A stretch of 64,000 bases of DNA from an uncultured Dialister sp. (GCA_900314595.1 OMVW01000005.1:38300-102299), one strand, 5' to 3'; counted from the first letter of the stretch, positions 14,272 to 24,209 are shown. Translations and numbers: made by a program. The notes: generated by a model not told the origin, from the letters alone.

Positions 14272-17200
14272 TCACATCCCCATTTCCTGCATTTTGACTG
14301 TGATGAGGGAAGATACGCCTTTTTCCGCCATAGTGACTCCCTGAAGGGTATCCGCAAATTCCATGGTCTTTTTCCTGTGGGAAATAACGATGAATTGTGT
14401 TTTCTTTTTATAGTCAGCAATCATGCGGCTGTACCTTTCTACATTGGCATCGTCAAGGGCTGCATCGATTTCATCGACAAAACAGAATGGTGCAGGCCGG
14501 TAGGCCATGAAAGAAATAAGAAGTGCGATGACTGTAAGTGCCCTCTCGCCGCCGGACATAAGTGTCAGGGGCTGCCTCTTTTTGCCGGGAAGCTGAAGGT
14601 ACATCTCCACGCCTCCTTCAAGCGGGTGTTCCTCATCGGTAAGTTCCAGTCGTGCCCGGCCTCCCTGAAACATGAGCTGCATAATACGTCCGAATTCTTC
14701 ATTTATTTTTTTGAAAGCATCTTTGAACTGGATCGTCATGGTTTCGTCAATTTCCTGAATGACCGTTTCCAGTCCCTCTCTCGCTTTCCTGAGATCTTCG
14801 ATCTGCACCTTATAAAATTCGCGGCGGTCCAGCTGTTTCTGATAATCTTCCTCACCATTGGGATTGACAGAGCCCAGGGCTTTAAGTTTTTCTGACAGCT
14901 CTTCCTCCTTCTTTTTCATATCTGCCATGGATCCCGGAAGGCGCAGCTTTTCTGCATCGGCCAGCGTCATATGACGTTCTTCCAGACGGCTGAATTCTTC
15001 TTTTTCCTGCTCTTTGAAATGTTCAATCCGTCCCTTTCTTTCTGCCATGTCCTGTTTAAGCTGTGACGATTTCTCCTGGACTTTTCTCCATTTTCCCTCC
15101 AGCGCCTTCCTGCTGCCGGCGAAGGTATCCGATTCATCCTGCATTTGGGACTGGCTTTTCTGATGGGCTTCCCAGATTTTCCTTGCGTCCTCATAAGCAG
15201 AAGACAGGTTTTCTTTTTCCTTTTTCATTGAAATCAGGGACGCTTCATTCTGCCTTCTGGCTTCTTCCAGAGCTGCCCGGTCGGCTGCCTGGGATTTCCT
15301 TGCCCTTTCTCTGTCATCCATCATGCGTTTTCCGAAATTCAGCGCTTCTTCTGCCTTTGTAAGGGATATACGAATGGAAATAATTTCCTGATTCTTCTCA
15401 TCCAGGGCCTGTCTGAGTTTTCCGCTTTCTTTATCTTGCAGAACAGTGGGAATATCCGCAAGCGAGATAAATTCTTCAGTAAGAGTTGTCTTTCGGGTCA
15501 GAGAGTGATTGAGAATCCTTTCTTTTTCTGAAATTTTTTCCTTTTCCAGAGAGACTTCTTTTCTTCGTTCCGTCAGATTTGCCAGAATGCCATCTTTTCT
15601 TGTAGTGAGGGCAATGAGAGCTTCTTTCGCCTGCTGCCAGTTTTCCCTTTCTTCCGTCACTTTTTGGGCAAGAGCATCCGCCCTGCGGTCTTCTGCATCC
15701 AGTCTTTCCCGGTAATCCGCAAGATTCTTTGATTTCAGATTTTCTTCTTTATATAGACGATTGATTTCCTGCTTTCTTCCAAAGAAAGTATTTTCTTTCT
15801 TTTTCATAGAACCGCCGGTCATGGAACCGCCTGCATTCACCACCTGGCCATCCAGGGTAACGATACGGAAACGGTAATTGTATTTCCTGGCCACTCTTCT
15901 GGCATCCTCCAGATTTTCCGCAAAAAGAGTCTTTCCCAGAATGGATTCCACCAGATCTTTATACATGGGTGCAAAGGAAATCAGGTCCGATGCGATTCCG
16001 CAGATGCCCGTTTCTTTGGCTGCCCCGGAAATTTCTCTGCTGCTGCCGGAAGGATGCATGGATTCCAGAGGGAAAAAGGTGGCCCTTCCCAGATGACGAT
16101 CTTTCAGCCATTTGATGATATCTCCTGCTGCCTTCGTGGTATCCGTGACAATGCAGGAAATACGGCTGCCCAGTGCCACTTCTGCCGCATCCGTATACTT
16201 TTCCGGTACCCGGAGAAGTTCTCCGAGAATGCCATGAATGGAATCTCCGAAAAGGTCCGCCTGATCCATAATGGTCTTCGTCGCAGCAGAAAAAAATGCA
16301 TATTCCCGGTCCGCCCGTTCCAGATATTCCCTGCGGGAGTGGATGGCATCTCTATCTGATTTCATTTTCGCCATTTCATTGCTCATGGCAAAATGATGAT
16401 CCTGCGCTTCTTTTAATGCCAGGCTGTCTTTTTTCCCCTGTGCTTCCAATTGATCCAGAACGGTCCTTTTCTCTTCTTCTTCTTTTCCAAGGGAAAGGGC
16501 TTCTTTTTCCAGCATTTCAATAGTTTTTTCTTTTTCTTTGGCCGAAAGAAGAAGTTCCTCCTTCTCTTCCTTTTCCCTCTTCAGTTCCTCTTCGAGATGA
16601 GATAACTCCTGTTCCAGCCTTTGTTTCTTTTCGATTTTCTGCCTGTTCAGGGACAGTTTTTCCTCATAGGACTTTTCAGCAGCAGCCAGAGAATTTCCCA
16701 GTTCCTGCTTTTCCTTTTCGGCCCGGTCCTTCTTCTCTTTCCATTCATCAAATCGTATCCGGGCTTCCGCAAGTTCCTTTTCTACCGTTCTGATATCTTC
16801 TGCCAGTTCTTCTTCTGCCTGACGCTGGTCTTCTTCGTCCCTGTCAAGTTCCTCTTTTCTTTCTTCCTCATGGCGGAGCTCTTCTTCTTTAACCCGGAAA
16901 TCTCCTTTAATTTTTTCCATATGGGCCTGGGCATCAGCGGTGAGGGTACCCATATTTCTTAAATTCTCCTGGTAATCAAGGACCTGTTTTTCCAGTTTTT
17001 CCCGTTCCGCGGTCAGAGTGGAAAGTCTGGCTTCCCATTCGATATCCTCATCTTCGAGATTTCTGTATTCATTTTCATAACGGGACAGCATGCGTCCGAT
17101 GGAAGTCAGTTTCAGCACGGACTCGGAAGCCTCTACCGCTTCTTTTTCTTTCATGATTCCCTTATAAATCCTTGCTTTTTCAGCGCCTTCTTTTAAAGGG

Positions 17201-17808
17201 ATGAGCTGTTCGTCGAGAAGAGCCACCATATCATTGACCCGTTCCATATTTTCCGCCGTTTTTTCCAGCTTCCGGAGGCCCTCATTTTTTCTCATGCGGT
17301 AAAGCGTGATGCCTGCCACATCTTCAAAAATGATACGCCTCTCTTCAGGGCGGCTTGTCAGGACCTGATCCACCCGGTTCTGCCCGATAATGGCCAGAGA
17401 ACCTTTCCCAAGACCTGTGGGAGCCAATAATTCCTGTATATCCTTCAGCCTGCAGGACCTTTTATTGATGCGGAAATCACTGTCCCCGTTCCTGAGGAGT
17501 CTTCTGGTAATGGCAACTTCTGCCGTATCGAGAGGAAGTTCATGTGCGGAATTATCCAGTACCAGCGTCACTTCAGCGCCATTTTTCGCCGGCCTTGCCT
17601 CGGAGCCGGAAAAAATAATATCTTCTGCTTTCTGCCCGCGGAGGTTTCTTACATTCTGCTCTCCAAGAACCCAGCGCACAGCATCGGAAATATTGCTCTT
17701 TCCGCAGCCGTTCGGCCCCACAATGACGGTCATTCCATCAGCAAATTCTACGGTAGTCTTATCTGCAAAAGATTTGAATCCCTGCAGTATCAAACGGAGT
17801 AATTTCAT
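14272..17808 (-). CDS. smc: Chromosome segregation ATPase SMC
   Basis: 1178 residues, the normal length. The head starts with MKLLRLILQGFKSFAD and Walker A GPNGCGKSN (about residues 32-40). Two long coiled coils (very rich in Glu/Lys) flank a hinge at about residues 500-670 containing LRVPEKYTDAAEVALGSRI and GGSMTGGSM. The C-terminal head carries the LMSGGERALTVIALL signature and FVDEIDAALDD Walker B/D-loop. With ScpA/ScpB (not in this window) it compacts and disentangles origin-proximal DNA. AAGGAG lies 8 nt before the ATG. ftsY follows 159 nt downstream. Confidence 0.98.
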   Translation of the reverse strand: MKLLRLILQGFKSFADKTTVEFADGMTVIVGPNGCGKSNISDAVRWVLGEQNVRNLRGQKAEDIIFSGSEARPAKNGAEVTLVLDNSAHELPLDTAEVAITRRLLRNGDSDFRINKRSCRLKDIQELLAPTGLGKGSLAIIGQNRVDQVLTSRPEERRIIFEDVAGITLYRMRKNEGLRKLEKTAENMERVNDMVALLDEQLIPLKEGAEKARIYKGIMKEKEAVEASESVLKLTSIGRMLSRYENEYRNLEDEDIEWEARLSTLTAEREKLEKQVLDYQENLRNMGTLTADAQAHMEKIKGDFRVKEEELRHEEERKEELDRDEEDQRQAEEELAEDIRTVEKELAEARIRFDEWKEKKDRAEKEKQELGNSLAAAEKSYEEKLSLNRQKIEKKQRLEQELSHLEEELKREKEEKEELLLSAKEKEKTIEMLEKEALSLGKEEEEKRTVLDQLEAQGKKDSLALKEAQDHHFAMSNEMAKMKSDRDAIHSRREYLERADREYAFFSAATKTIMDQADLFGDSIHGILGELLRVPEKYTDAAEVALGSRISCIVTDTTKAAGDIIKWLKDRHLGRATFFPLESMHPSGSSREISGAAKETGICGIASDLISFAPMYKDLVESILGKTLFAENLEDARRVARKYNYRFRIVTLDGQVVNAGGSMTGGSMKKKENTFFGRKQEINRLYKEENLKSKNLADYRERLDAEDRRADALAQKVTEERENWQQAKEALIALTTRKDGILANLTERRKEVSLEKEKISEKERILNHSLTRKTTLTEEFISLADIPTVLQDKESGKLRQALDEKNQEIISIRISLTKAEEALNFGKRMMDDRERARKSQAADRAALEEARRQNEASLISMKKEKENLSSAYEDARKIWEAHQKSQSQMQDESDTFAGSRKALEGKWRKVQEKSSQLKQDMAERKGRIEHFKEQEKEEFSRLEERHMTLADAEKLRLPGSMADMKKKEEELSEKLKALGSVNPNGEEDYQKQLDRREFYKVQIEDLRKAREGLETVIQEIDETMTIQFKDAFKKINEEFGRIMQLMFQGGRARLELTDEEHPLEGGVEMYLQLPGKKRQPLTLMSGGERALTVIALLISFMAYRPAPFCFVDEIDAALDDANVERYSRMIADYKKKTQFIVISHRKKTMEFADTLQGVTMAEKGVSSLITVKMQEMGM

Positions 17809-18145
17809 GGCTTCTCCTTTTCTTCATTCGTATCTTTATTATTATACAGGAAAGAGATAAACCCTGCAGGAATTTTACTCCCAATCGTAAAAATTTAAAA
17901 CATGATTTCTTTATTTTCCCGTTTTGGCCCATTTCAGCCGCTCTCGCCCTGTTTCAGCCCTTATTAGTCCATTTTTAACCGTTTTAAATGCGATTTATCG
18001 CAATATTATGAAATAAATTAAAATAAAATCATTTAATTCCCATTATTTCCCAAAACTCCTTCTTTTTCCCTCATTTTCCTCATTTTTCCTCATTGACATG
18101 CCGGGCTTTTCGTTTTTATAATACAGTTAAAAAAGGAGGTGCTTC
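17809..18145. other. Divergent intergenic region between smc and the first decarboxylase
   Basis: 337 bp. The smc side has TGTATAAT at about 17842-17849 on the minus strand. The centre holds an inverted repeat GCGAT-tt-ATCGC at about 17991-18002. The decarboxylase side has three tandem CCTCATTTT-like words at 18069-18094 running into the -35. I see no ORF or RNA gene in it. Confidence 0.6.
18093..18122 (+). promoter_or_regulatory. Promoter of the first decarboxylase gene
   Basis: TTGACA (18093-18098), 18-nt spacer, TATAAT (18117-18122). Transcription would start only about 15 nt before the start codon, so the leader is very short. Confidence 0.82.
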
Positions 18146-20302
18146 ATGAAACAGTTAAAAATCGCTCTTGCGCCGCTGGCCATGGACCAGAATATCATTC
18201 CCGACGGTTTCAAGACGGTTCCTCTCGATACGGCTGACCTGACCGAAGTATCTGCCGTGGTTATGACAAACAGGGATGAAATCCCGAAGGCTTACGATAC
18301 GATTCATTCCTTTGATATTCCTTTATTCATTCTGGATACCGGCCTGGCAGCCGGAAGAAATATTTCCTCTATTTCCGGTATTCTCCTGCCCATCAAAGAA
18401 AAAACATCCTGGAAAAAGAGGATCACCAGGGGAGCCATGCAGTATGAAAAGAACCTGCTCCCGCCCTTTTTTGGTGCCCTTATGCGCTATACGTCCCGTC
18501 ACAATGATGAGTATGACTCGCCCGGCCATCACACCGGCGCTTTTTTCCGCAAACATCCGGCAGGAAAAGTTTTCTATGACTTTTATGGTCCCAATGTATT
18601 CCGCGGGGACCTTTCCTCCTCCGATGTTGATCTGGGGGATCTCCTCATTCATGAAGGACCGGCCCTGGCAGCCGAACAGTATGCGGCCAAAGTATTCAAT
18701 GCGGACAAAACCTATTTTGTGCTGAACGGCACCTCCACTTCCAATAAAATCGTCCTCAATGCGGCTCTTGCTCCGGGAGATATCGTACTTTATGACCGGA
18801 ACAACCATAAATCCATGGATCTGGGCCTTATTCTTTCCGGGGCTGTCCCCGTTTATCTTGAAACGGTACGAAATGCCTGCGGCTCCATCGGCAGCATCCC
18901 GGCCCGCTGCCTTGATGAAGAATATATCCGGAAACTGGTGGCTGAAAAAAATCCGGAAAAGGCAAAGGAAGAACGGCCCATCCGCATGGCAGTCATTGAG
19001 CTTGGCACTTATGACGGCTGTCTCTGCAACGCAAGGCAGATTGTGGATGAAATCGGATATCTCTGTGATTATATTTTCTTTGATTCCGCCTGGGTGGGTT
19101 ACGAACAGTTTATTCCCATGATGAAAGACGCCTCGCCTCTGCTCCTGACGCTTGGACCAGATGACCCCGGCATCTTTGTCACCCAGTCTGTTCATAAACA
19201 GCAGGCCGGATTTTCCATGACCAGCCAGATTCACAAAAAAGACAACCATATCAAGGATCAGGACCGGTATGTCCCGCATAAACGCATGAATAATGCGTAC
19301 ATGATGCATGCTTCCACATCTCCCTGCTATCAGCTTTTTGCTGCCCTGGATATGAACGCACGCATTCATGACGGACTGGGCGGGATCAAGCTCTGGAGCG
19401 ATGCCCTTATGCTGGCCATAGAAGTCAGGAAACAGATCCTGAAACGCTGTCACTATCTCTATCCTTTCATTCCGGACAAAGTAGCCGGGAAGAAATGGGA
19501 GGATGCCAATAATAAGCAGATTGCGGCCGACAGAAGGTACTGGACCTTCAAGCCCGGTGAGCGCTGGCACGGCTTTGAAGGGTACCAGGAAAATCAGTAC
19601 TTCCTTGATCCCATGAAACTCATGCTCATTACTCCGGGCATCGATATCGAAAAAGGGATTTATGAAGAGTTTGGCATTCCGGGCGCACTGGTGGCCGAAT
19701 ATCTCCGTGAAAACCATATCATCCCGGAGAAGAGTGACCTGAACGATATCCTTTTCCTTATTACTCCGGCAGAATCGGAAGAAAAATTAAACCGCCTGGT
19801 CGATGCGCTTGTCAAATTTGAAAGTTTCATCGACGAAGATGCGCCCATGCAAAAAGTGCTTCCCCAGGTCTATGAAGCCTATGAGGCTCATTATGAGGGA
19901 TATACCATCCGTCAGCTCTGTCAGGAAATGCACAATTTCTACAAAGAGCGGAATGTCTCTGCCCTGCAGAAAAAACTATTCCAGAGGGAGTATCTTCCTT
20001 TCTATGCCATGAGCCCGAGAGATGCGGAAGGAGAATATCTCCGTGGAAACGGCGAACTCATCGAGCTGTGCCATGCTCTCGGCCGTACTGCCCTGGAAGG
20101 AGCCCTTCCCTACCCGCCCGGGGTCATCTGCATCCACCCCGGTGAACAGTGGACACAGCCTGCCATCGATTATTTCATGGACCTCGTGGACTCCATAAAT
20201 GCTTTCCCCGGTTTTTCGCCGGAACTTCAGGGCGTTTATGTAGAAGATGGCGATGACGGCAGAAAGCACGCCTATGGATATGTGCTGAAAGAGAAGAAAT
20301 AA
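18146..20302 (+). CDS. Fold-I (SpeF-type) ornithine/lysine decarboxylase, divergent paralogue
   Basis: 718 residues. An N-terminal wing domain (about 1-110) is followed by the PLP domain, with the lysine in TQSVHKQQAGFSMTSQIHKK (Lys351) and DSAWVGYEQFIPMM. The C-terminal part ends in the PYPPGVICIHPGE segment seen in biodegradative decarboxylases. It consumes a proton by decarboxylating a basic amino acid to a diamine. It is close to E. coli SpeF but differs near the active site: DSPGHHTGAFF where SpeF and the 27.8-kb paralogue have DCPGHQGG, and SSDVDLGDLL for NADVALGDLL. The substrate may therefore be shifted (ornithine, lysine). Diamines in Negativicutes are attached to peptidoglycan, so cell-wall supply is a possible role besides acid resistance. 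Confidence 0.88.
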   Translation: MKQLKIALAPLAMDQNIIPDGFKTVPLDTADLTEVSAVVMTNRDEIPKAYDTIHSFDIPLFILDTGLAAGRNISSISGILLPIKEKTSWKKRITRGAMQYEKNLLPPFFGALMRYTSRHNDEYDSPGHHTGAFFRKHPAGKVFYDFYGPNVFRGDLSSSDVDLGDLLIHEGPALAAEQYAAKVFNADKTYFVLNGTSTSNKIVLNAALAPGDIVLYDRNNHKSMDLGLILSGAVPVYLETVRNACGSIGSIPARCLDEEYIRKLVAEKNPEKAKEERPIRMAVIELGTYDGCLCNARQIVDEIGYLCDYIFFDSAWVGYEQFIPMMKDASPLLLTLGPDDPGIFVTQSVHKQQAGFSMTSQIHKKDNHIKDQDRYVPHKRMNNAYMMHASTSPCYQLFAALDMNARIHDGLGGIKLWSDALMLAIEVRKQILKRCHYLYPFIPDKVAGKKWEDANNKQIAADRRYWTFKPGERWHGFEGYQENQYFLDPMKLMLITPGIDIEKGIYEEFGIPGALVAEYLRENHIIPEKSDLNDILFLITPAESEEKLNRLVDALVKFESFIDEDAPMQKVLPQVYEAYEAHYEGYTIRQLCQEMHNFYKERNVSALQKKLFQREYLPFYAMSPRDAEGEYLRGNGELIELCHALGRTALEGALPYPPGVICIHPGEQWTQPAIDYFMDLVDSINAFPGFSPELQGVYVEDGDDGRKHAYGYVLKEKK

Positions 20303-20391
20303 GTTTCTCCATCCTGCATCCCTTCCTGAGATTCCAAATCTGAGGTTCGTGGTCCGTGAGCAGCGGTTCTCACTTTAAAATTTCGAAATGA

Positions 20392-20435
20392 AAAAAGGTT
20401 CGTGAAAAACAATTTGTTTTTCACGAACCTTTTTA
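20392..20435. terminator. Bidirectional terminator between convergent genes
   Basis: AAAAAGGTTCGTGAAAAAC pairs with its complement around a short loop and is followed by TTTTTATTTT. A weak family C word (GGTTCGTGGTCCGTGAGC) precedes it at about 20344. Confidence 0.9.
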
Positions 20436-21041
20436 TTTTGTGGGAAAAGGATTTTTCGTTACATAAGGGCTTCCTTTGAGCGTAAACCGCCAGGGAAAGT
20501 CTTTACCGTAAACCGCATAATCGATATTGATCCGTTTCGTTACTTCTATTTCAAAAGGACCGTCATTCCGGTCTTCCACATAAAGGGTATCCCCCGTCAG
20601 GTCAAGTCCATAGAAACTCTTATCTATGGCCATGGCCATAGTCAGGCGCCCGGGTCCGCTGGTGAGCAGTTTCAGTTTTTCCTGGCGCCGCCTTTTTTTC
20701 ATCAGGTCAATTCCTTCCAGAGGCTCCAGGGCCCGTATGAGAACGGAGCCGGTTTCTCCTTCATGACCACAGACGATATTCAGGCAGGAGTACATGCCAT
20801 ATATAAGGTAAATATAAGCATGTCCTCCTTCACCGAAGATGACTTTCGTCCTCGGGGTAAGCCCCTTAAAGACATGAGCCCCGTCATCTTTATGACCCTT
20901 ATAAATTTCTCCGTACGCTTCAGCCTCAACGATGCGCCCGGCAGTCAAACCTTCAGGAGACTTTCTGACAAGAATTTTCCCTATGAGATTTTGTGCCACT
21001 CTCACAGCATCAGAAAGGTAATCTTCTCTCTGCCATTTCAC
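20433..21041 (-). CDS. DNA-3-methyladenine glycosylase (AAG/MPG family)
   Basis: 202 residues. Removes alkylated purines from DNA as the first step of base-excision repair. The catalytic Glu is in GRIVEAEAY (about residue 40). The fold signature GHAYIYLIYGMYSCLNIV follows, and SGPGRLTMAMAI contains the loop that contacts DNA. It starts at a GTG overlapping the stop of the upstream adaptor gene (GTGA), so it is translationally coupled to an operon otherwise concerned with efflux and oxygen defence. An ATG start is not available nearby. Confidence 0.93.
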   Translation of the reverse strand: MKWQREDYLSDAVRVAQNLIGKILVRKSPEGLTAGRIVEAEAYGEIYKGHKDDGAHVFKGLTPRTKVIFGEGGHAYIYLIYGMYSCLNIVCGHEGETGSVLIRALEPLEGIDLMKKRRRQEKLKLLTSGPGRLTMAMAIDKSFYGLDLTGDTLYVEDRNDGPFEIEVTKRINIDYAVYGKDFPWRFTLKGSPYVTKNPFPTK

Positions 21042-22114
21042 TGCACATCCACCTGCATTCCCATATCGATGCCCTTCGGAGGATCTGTTACTACCCTGTC
21101 TCCATCAGAAAGGCCATCCATAATCAGAGCAAAGCCGCCTGTATCGGAAGCTACTGCCACATGGCGGATATCGATGAGATTGCTTTCATTCACCACTGCC
21201 ACCTGATCCTCCCCGATGAGGGCAGCTTTCGGAATCATATAGCAGGGCACATTCTGTCCGCTTTCAATACGAATGCTGTATTCATTGCCGATTGTTATCT
21301 CATCATCCGTATTATCCACCTGCACTTTGTAGGTAGTATATTTCTCCCTATTTTCATTGGGCTGTTTTTTCAGTTCTCCGTACCAGATATCATTTCCGTC
21401 ACTCATGGAAACAGTCAGGGTCTTTTCATCCTTCGCTTTTTCCATGATGGTATCCATCTTGGCCGGAATCTCTACAGATGCGGTAACCGGAGAATCCTGG
21501 CGGATGACAAGGGCCGGCTTTCCTGTAAGGGCCAGATGGGTATCCCCTATATAAACCTGGGAAATTATGCCGCTGATAGGTGCGCGGACAGTGCAGTTCG
21601 CAATAGTCCTTTCCAGTGTCTGGAGAGCTGCAATGAGCTGGGCCGGCGCCTGGCCTGACCCGCCGGAGGGTGCCGGAGCGGCTCCACCCTTTCTCCCTTT
21701 GATTCTCTCATATTCAGCCCGGGTAATAATCCCCTGCTTCAGCAGGGAAGCCTCGAGACTGTTATCCACAGGTGATGCATAAGTCCCCACAGAAGCAGCA
21801 GAAGCTGCGGTAATCTGGCTCCGGATTGCCGATGCCTGGGATTCATACTGGGCCGAATCAATCTGGAAAAGCACATCCCCTGCTTTGACCAGGGTTCCCA
21901 CATCCGGAGGATTGGAAATAAGATTTCCCGATACAAGAGGAATAACCGGTGCCGTATGGAGGGCTTCAGGGATTGCCTTTGTCTCAATGGTAAAAGGTTC
22001 CCGGCTGACTTCCGCCTTCATCACATGGACCGAAGGTTTATTGCCGCACCCCGAAAGTATCAGTGCTGAAAGGCAGAACGCAGCTGCAGGGATGAGACAT
22101 TTTTTTACGTTCAT
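21038..22114 (-). CDS. RND-type periplasmic adaptor (membrane-fusion) lipoprotein
   Basis: 358 residues with a lipobox (LILSGC, Cys23). The two lipoyl halves are recognisable (PDVGTLVKAGDVLFQIDSAQ and NCTVRAPISGIISQVYIGDT) separated by a short hairpin of about 70 residues containing a Gly/Ala/Pro-rich stretch. A beta-barrel and membrane-proximal domain follow. Such adaptors join an inner-membrane pump to an outer-membrane channel. No pump gene is adjacent: upstream is a flavodiiron protein and downstream a DNA glycosylase, so its partner must be encoded elsewhere. The hairpin is short for a TolC-contacting adaptor. Confidence 0.85.
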   Translation of the reverse strand: MNVKKCLIPAAAFCLSALILSGCGNKPSVHVMKAEVSREPFTIETKAIPEALHTAPVIPLVSGNLISNPPDVGTLVKAGDVLFQIDSAQYESQASAIRSQITAASAASVGTYASPVDNSLEASLLKQGIITRAEYERIKGRKGGAAPAPSGGSGQAPAQLIAALQTLERTIANCTVRAPISGIISQVYIGDTHLALTGKPALVIRQDSPVTASVEIPAKMDTIMEKAKDEKTLTVSMSDGNDIWYGELKKQPNENREKYTTYKVQVDNTDDEITIGNEYSIRIESGQNVPCYMIPKAALIGEDQVAVVNESNLIDIRHVAVASDTGGFALIMDGLSDGDRVVTDPPKGIDMGMQVDVQ

Positions 22115-22116
22115 GA

Positions 22117-23334
22117 TTAATTCTGACCCGCTTTCACATCTGCTGCGATAAGATCTGCCATTTCATCCAGTTTTCCGTCATCAGACGGAGCAGAAACAAT
22201 ATGGACAGGTTCGCCGAGAATTCTGCATTTTTTCAGTTTTTCCACTTTATCCTTCATGATTTTACCGCTCACATTGGGCGCCCAGCTGCTGTTACCAATG
22301 ATTGCGATCGTACGATTCGCCACACCCATTTCTTCAAAAAGGTCCAGGAATGCATTCATCACGGGATTCAAAGTCATGTTCATGGTAATGCCGGCAAGGA
22401 CGATATGGCTCTTCCGGAGTACTTCAGGGAAAGCTTCCGTAATGGATTCACTGCAGAGATCCACGAGTTTCAGGTATTTCACACCTCTTGCTGCCAGTTT
22501 CCCTGCCAGGACCTGGGCCGTGAGAGACGTATTTCCATACGCGGAAGCAAAGAAAATGGCTGCGGACTTTTCTTCCGGCGTCCAGGAAGCCCATTTGGCA
22601 TAGGTGGAAATAATCATATTTCTATCTTCTTCCGTGCGATAGACCGGTCCATGGAGAGAGCAGATATACTGAATATCCAGCTTTGCCGCTTTTTTCAGCG
22701 CCATCAGCACCTGGGCCCCGTAACGGGCCACAATATTGGCATAATATTTCCGGAGATCCGGAAGATATTCTTCCCGATAATCCACATCATCCGCAAAGAT
22801 GGAACCGTTCAGTACGCCGAACGTGCCGAAAGCATCGGCTGAGAAAAGGACTTTCTCTGTTTCTTCATAGGTGAAAGTTACTTCCGGCCAGTGAACCATG
22901 GGCGCCTTTACGAAGTGAAGCTTGTGAAGACCAAGGTCGATGACCAGTTTTTCATCTGATGTAATGAAACGGTCTTTCAAATCCACATGGAAATAATTGG
23001 CCACCATCTTCTGTGCCTGGGCAGAAGTCACAATTTTTGCTTCCGGATACGCTTCGGCCAGGGCAAGAAGGGAGCCGGAATGGTCCGGTTCCATATGATT
23101 TACAATAATATAATCCAGTTTCCGCCCTTTCAGAAGGAACTTCAAATCTTCCATAAAGATATCCCGGATGGAATTATCCACCGCATCGAGGACTGCCGTC
23201 TTTTCATCATCAATGAAATAGCTGTTATAGGAAACGCCCCGGGAAATATGAATGAGTCCCTCAAAACGGGGCAGAATGAAATCATTGCCGCCAATCCAGT
23301 AAATATGATCGGTTACTTTCTGTTCATTATGCAT
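22117..23334 (-). CDS. Flavodiiron protein (FprA family A-type flavoprotein)
   Basis: 405 residues. The N-terminal metallo-beta-lactamase domain carries the diiron ligands in NHMEPDHSGS (about residues 79-88). The C-terminal flavodoxin domain from about 250 has the FMN loop ASAYGNTSLTAQVLAG. The enzyme reduces O2 (or NO) to water with electrons from rubredoxin or NADH partners and protects anaerobes from oxygen. It is the first gene of a unit with the adaptor lipoprotein (2 nt downstream) and the alkyl-base glycosylase, a plausible stress-protection operon. AAGGAG precedes the ATG. Confidence 0.95.
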   Translation of the reverse strand: MHNEQKVTDHIYWIGGNDFILPRFEGLIHISRGVSYNSYFIDDEKTAVLDAVDNSIRDIFMEDLKFLLKGRKLDYIIVNHMEPDHSGSLLALAEAYPEAKIVTSAQAQKMVANYFHVDLKDRFITSDEKLVIDLGLHKLHFVKAPMVHWPEVTFTYEETEKVLFSADAFGTFGVLNGSIFADDVDYREEYLPDLRKYYANIVARYGAQVLMALKKAAKLDIQYICSLHGPVYRTEEDRNMIISTYAKWASWTPEEKSAAIFFASAYGNTSLTAQVLAGKLAARGVKYLKLVDLCSESITEAFPEVLRKSHIVLAGITMNMTLNPVMNAFLDLFEEMGVANRTIAIIGNSSWAPNVSGKIMKDKVEKLKKCRILGEPVHIVSAPSDDGKLDEMADLIAADVKAGQN

Positions 23335-23502
23335 AGTGACTCCTTTATATCTGATAACTAAAGACAGTTTTACCTCTTTAGTATAGCACGAAAAAGGACG
23401 GAAAAGTGTTTAATTTTTCATAAAAAGACTGTCAGTCAATTTTATATTTATGTTCATGTTCAATCCGAAAACATCGCGTAAGCCGCAGAATTCCAAAACA
23501 AA

Positions 23503-23528
23503 AGACCCGCTCTCAAAGGATACGGGCC
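23503..23528 (-). terminator. Terminator after the amino-acid ABC operon
   Basis: On the minus strand GGCCCG pairs with CGGGTC (one G-T pair) around a 13-nt loop, followed by TTTTGTTTTG. Confidence 0.7.
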
Positions 23529-23553
23529 CTTAATTGAACTGTAAAGTTTGAAA

Positions 23554-24201
23554 TTATCGATTTTCCAGTCTTGAGAGAATCCGGCTTGTCACCAGAGTCA
23601 GGATCAGGTAAATGATACCCGTGGTAATAAAGGTTTCCCACACCCTGTAATATTGTGCATTGGCCGCATTCGCCCAGTACATCAGCTCCGGTGTGGCAAT
23701 AGTAGATGCAAGAGAAGAATCCTTGATGAGGCTCACGAAAGAATTTCCCAGAGCCGGTACCACATCCCTAAGTGCCTGGGGAAGGATGACGTAACGCATA
23801 CTCTGAAAATGAGAAAGCCCCAGGGCCTCAGCCGCTTCCAGCTGTTCCCCGTCCACCGACAGGATTCCGCCCCGTATAGTTTCAGCTATATAGGCTCCCG
23901 CATTGATAGAAAGAGCCAGCATGGAGGCGATTTCCCCATCCGGTTTCCTCATGAGAAGAGGAATAATGCCGAAATAGGCCACCAGGATCTGCAGAAGGAG
24001 CGGCGTCCCGCGGATGCTCTCGATGAAACATACTGCCGGAAGAGAGAGCCATTTCCTGGAAGAAAGCCTTGCCAGTGCCAGAAAGAGGCCGAGAAAGAAT
24101 CCAACTATAATGGCTGCCACAGACAGTTTGATGGTGAGGATGGTCCCGGAAACAAAGAAAGGCGCATACTCTTCCAGAATGGACAATTTCAGGTCAAACA
24201 T
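23554..24201 (-). CDS. Polar amino-acid ABC transporter permease
   Basis: 215 residues with five predicted membrane helices. The family loop SIRGTPLLLQILVAYFG and the EAA motif EAAEALGLSHFQSMRYVILP (about residues 122-141) are typical of HisM/GlnP permeases. It lies 8 nt after the binding-protein gene. The partner ATPase (GlnQ type) is not encoded next to it: the operon ends in a terminator after this gene. Confidence 0.95.
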   Translation of the reverse strand: MFDLKLSILEEYAPFFVSGTILTIKLSVAAIIVGFFLGLFLALARLSSRKWLSLPAVCFIESIRGTPLLLQILVAYFGIIPLLMRKPDGEIASMLALSINAGAYIAETIRGGILSVDGEQLEAAEALGLSHFQSMRYVILPQALRDVVPALGNSFVSLIKDSSLASTIATPELMYWANAANAQYYRVWETFITTGIIYLILTLVTSRILSRLENR

Positions 24202-24209
24202 AGAGCTTC

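Noticed and set aside
13195..14895. A 566-codon frame antisense to ftsY and the end of smc
   Set aside because: It covers two well-identified genes and the gap between them and has no translation signal.
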